64,000 nt of DNA, taken from contig JADNRX010000088.1 in assembly GCA_015501595.1 (NCBI GenBank), positions 1-64,000 of the forward strand. Reading direction: 5' to 3'. The stretch is from Hymenopellis radicata (lineage: Eukaryota; Basidiomycota; Agaricomycetes; Agaricales; Physalacriaceae). Within the stretch, counting starts at the first letter, position 1. The number at the start of each line of letters is the position of its first letter. Shown here piece after piece: positions 61,969-64,000 of the stretch. The position numbers were made by a program, and so were the translations under genes. The notes beneath the pieces were generated by a model that was not told the DNA's origin, made no database searches, and saw nothing but the letters and a program-made list of their open reading frames with translations.

Positions 61969-63161
61969 TTCAGGAGCAGAGCATGGCGGCAGCCGTTGGG
62001 CTAGTCAGCCCGGCAGGGAAGGTGGTGGTCCCACGTCTTTGTAAAGTCATAAGTATTTTCTCCAAAATGTCCTATGACTTGTAGAAGACGACGTCGCTTC
62101 ATTTGATAAAGTATTCAATATAGCCCAGAGCTCCTTCTCCACAGCCTCAAAGAGTCACATATCTACATTGACTCTCGCTGATGCCAGGTTCAACATGCGC
62201 GTTTGGCGTTTCAACGCCTCCGTCGCCGGCTGGCCGTCCGCTCACCATTGTATACTATGGATATCGCGCAACAGCCCTCGCACACCGTAGAAGACCCTTA
62301 TATGTCATTATCATAGCCAACCGGGATGAACGTCGTATTATTCGAGCAAGTTGTAAAGCTGCGAAGGGCTGATCAACAACGCGATCAGCCCTACTCGCGA
62401 CAGCCGTGTGACCGTGTCCAACCCTCGCGACTCGGAGTCGGATTTAATTTTAAATGGGGAGGTCCATCCGCCTATAAGAGGTCGTCCTGTTGTGGTTTGT
62501 TTGTACCGGATCGCGCTCAACAGCGAAACGGCGGTAAAGATTGTACGTCGTGGAAACAGAAATATATTAAAATTCTTGCATGGATCTCATCCTGGAAGTG
62601 TCCTACAGGGTTTGTTCACAGCCCTTTTTGAATTATGTCGATCATGACTGAGATGATGTGCTGATTTGGTGCTGATCTGGCCCACACGGAAGGTAGGCAT
62701 AGGATATGTATAAACCAAGGTGAAGAAACCCCAGAGATGGCCCACAGAATGTACCATACAAATCCTTGAGGGGAACGGTGCCGTGGTCAGTCTTTAATCT
62801 CGATCTGCAGATTAAGACTGTTCTCTGCAGGATTTGTTTGTTTTCACGCCGATAACAGACTTCTTGAGGTGCTATTTACTTAATATAAATGTAGTCTTTA
62901 TTCCAATGTAATGTTTGGGTAGTAACAGAGTGGGGCAATAGAGGAGCAAACAGGTAGGTGGAAGTACGCTCAAAGTACGCGTCCAACGATCATGTGGCTG
63001 TGCACTTAGTCATCCGCCGCACTCTAACCGACGGATGGACCTCCCCACGGATTACGTCGGACTTCAAACAAAGATACGTACAGTGAACGGACCCCGGTCC
63101 CGCCTTGGAACGGGTCCACCAAGTCTTGACCGAACCAGCACCGTCAATATCTTTGTCGACG
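61969..63161. other. Intergenic region with one hairpin
   Basis: About 1.2 kb between copies 2 and 3. A near-perfect inverted repeat, CAGTCTTTAATCT and AGATTAAGACTG with an 8 bp loop, lies at 62788-62820. No gene recognised. Confidence 0.45.
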
Positions 63162-64000
63162 ATGGGCAGAACTTCATCATCGTCAACGTTGACAAGGGGT
63201 CTGTATAGGGGGTTGGGAAAATTTGGGGAATTCTTCCCCTCAGGGCACCAAAGCGTTCAAATCACTGAGCTGGTTTCCTCAGCTGGTATCGAGTTCCCAA
63301 AAGATCCCTTAGAGGGGATGCCCTATATAGAGGCTCGCAAGTACAAGTCTTCCCAGTACGTGCTAGAGCTAATTGAAACTTGGTTGCGCGCTTACTGTAC
63401 GAGTAGAACAGGCATATGTGACCTACCGTGCGAGCTGCAGGATGCAATCTTTGCGGAATTACGCGACCCTGTGGATGTTGTCGCGTTCTGCTTGACCGCT
63501 TCGCACTTCTGGAGGGTTGGACTCTCTCACTATAAAGCGCTGTACATGGACTACATCAGTCACGCCGGGGATTGGAGCGGTGATCGTCTTATTTGCGTTG
63601 GCGGTAACGCCGAGGATTGGCCCGAGGGCCTCATCAGTGATGAAGAGCTCGAGAAGCTGAAGGCATCATACCCTTTTTCCCACTTGTGGACGCCCAACAT
63701 CTCCAGCCTGTTCCACGAATGCTCTCAAAGCCTTTGGGATCTGCGATGGCCGCCCCAATACGAGTTTTCCGGCCGCTGTAAACTCGAGATACAGAACCCT
63801 TGGCTCGTCAACGTCGGAGGCTGCTAAGACAATGCGGGATCCCTTTGGAGCATGATGGTCCCCTGAATGACTTGCCGGAGTCCTTACCATTGTACAGATA
63901 CGATTTCTCCGCTTGGCTCAACCTATTCCGAGAGGCGTTCTCGATATATGACCTCGGAAAACGCGGTCCTTATGTCTTGCGCAACCTTTCAAAGAAGGTT
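63162..64000 (+). pseudogene. MGQ-family F-box-like gene, copy 3 (partial, runs off the window)
   Basis: ATG 63162 lacks one base of the MGQ(Y/F)W start, giving MGRTSSSSTLTRG. From LGKFGEFFPSG onward it matches the family: SAGIEFPKDPLEGMPYIEA, SRTGICDLPCELQDAIFAEL, DPVDVVAFCLTASHFW, DWSGDRLICVGGNAEDWPEG. After about 63810 the family-matching frame moves (SLPLYRYDFSAWLN, YVLRNLSKKV), implying another indel or an intron. It spans the joint near 63390 without the shift seen in copies 1 and 2. The C-terminus lies outside the window. Confidence 0.6.

Overview
This is a fungal window, and the content points to an Agaricomycete basidiomycete. Most genes are cut by many short GT-AG introns of about 45-60 bp. 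The gene content includes a cerato-platanin pair, a seven-helix protein resembling the DUF6534 family, locally expanded F-box-like families, a family whose proteins begin MGQ(Y/F)W, and tyrosine-recombinase (DIRS/Ngaro-type) retrotransposons. I recognised no rRNA, tRNA or CRISPR array. All homology calls come from reading motifs by eye, and exon borders were placed by hand.

Layout. 0.8-4.1 kb (-): aminopeptidase P with a long proline-rich N-terminal extension. 6.1-7.7 kb (-): the only undamaged member of an F-box-like family. 8.0-9.8 kb: an inverted-repeat pair and a minisatellite. 10.1-10.9 kb (-): hotdog thioesterase. 11.5-13.2 kb (-): DUF6534-like membrane protein. 13.9-16.2 kb (+): MFS transporter. 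16.4-18.3 kb: an intact cerato-platanin (-) and a broken one (+). 18.9-24.7 kb (+): a full-length ABCC transporter with several indels. 26.3-28.0 kb (+): FAD monooxygenase of the salicylate hydroxylase type. 28.6-32.5 kb (+): two tandem, damaged F-box-like genes. 32.9-34.5 kb (+): FAD oxidoreductase. 34.6-42.6 kb (+): a tyrosine-recombinase retrotransposon with complete split direct repeats, carrying two nested MITEs. 42.8-44.5 kb (+): a third damaged F-box-like gene. 45.0-46.4 kb (-): aquaglyceroporin. 47.9-50.7 kb: an apparent TIR element with a captured casein-kinase-2-alpha fragment. 51.5-52.1 kb (+): a truncated F-box-like gene. 52.8-58.0 kb (-): a second, different DIRS-like retrotransposon. 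58.4-59.0 kb (+): a small unknown gene with a GC-AG intron. 59.4-64.0 kb (+): three tandem MGQ-family genes, the last one running off the window.

How it fits together. Single-copy housekeeping and metabolic genes (peptidase, thioesterase, MFS, hydroxylase, oxidoreductase, aquaporin) read cleanly. Nearly all members of the multicopy families and the transposon ORFs carry nonsense or one-base indels. The window therefore looks like a repeat-rich, gene-birth-and-death region in which F-box-like and MGQ-family genes are duplicated, invaded by transposons and lost, set among conserved single-copy genes. Nothing here forms an operon or biosynthetic cluster. The two flavoenzymes and the MFS and ABC transporters are neighbours, but I see no evidence that they share a pathway.
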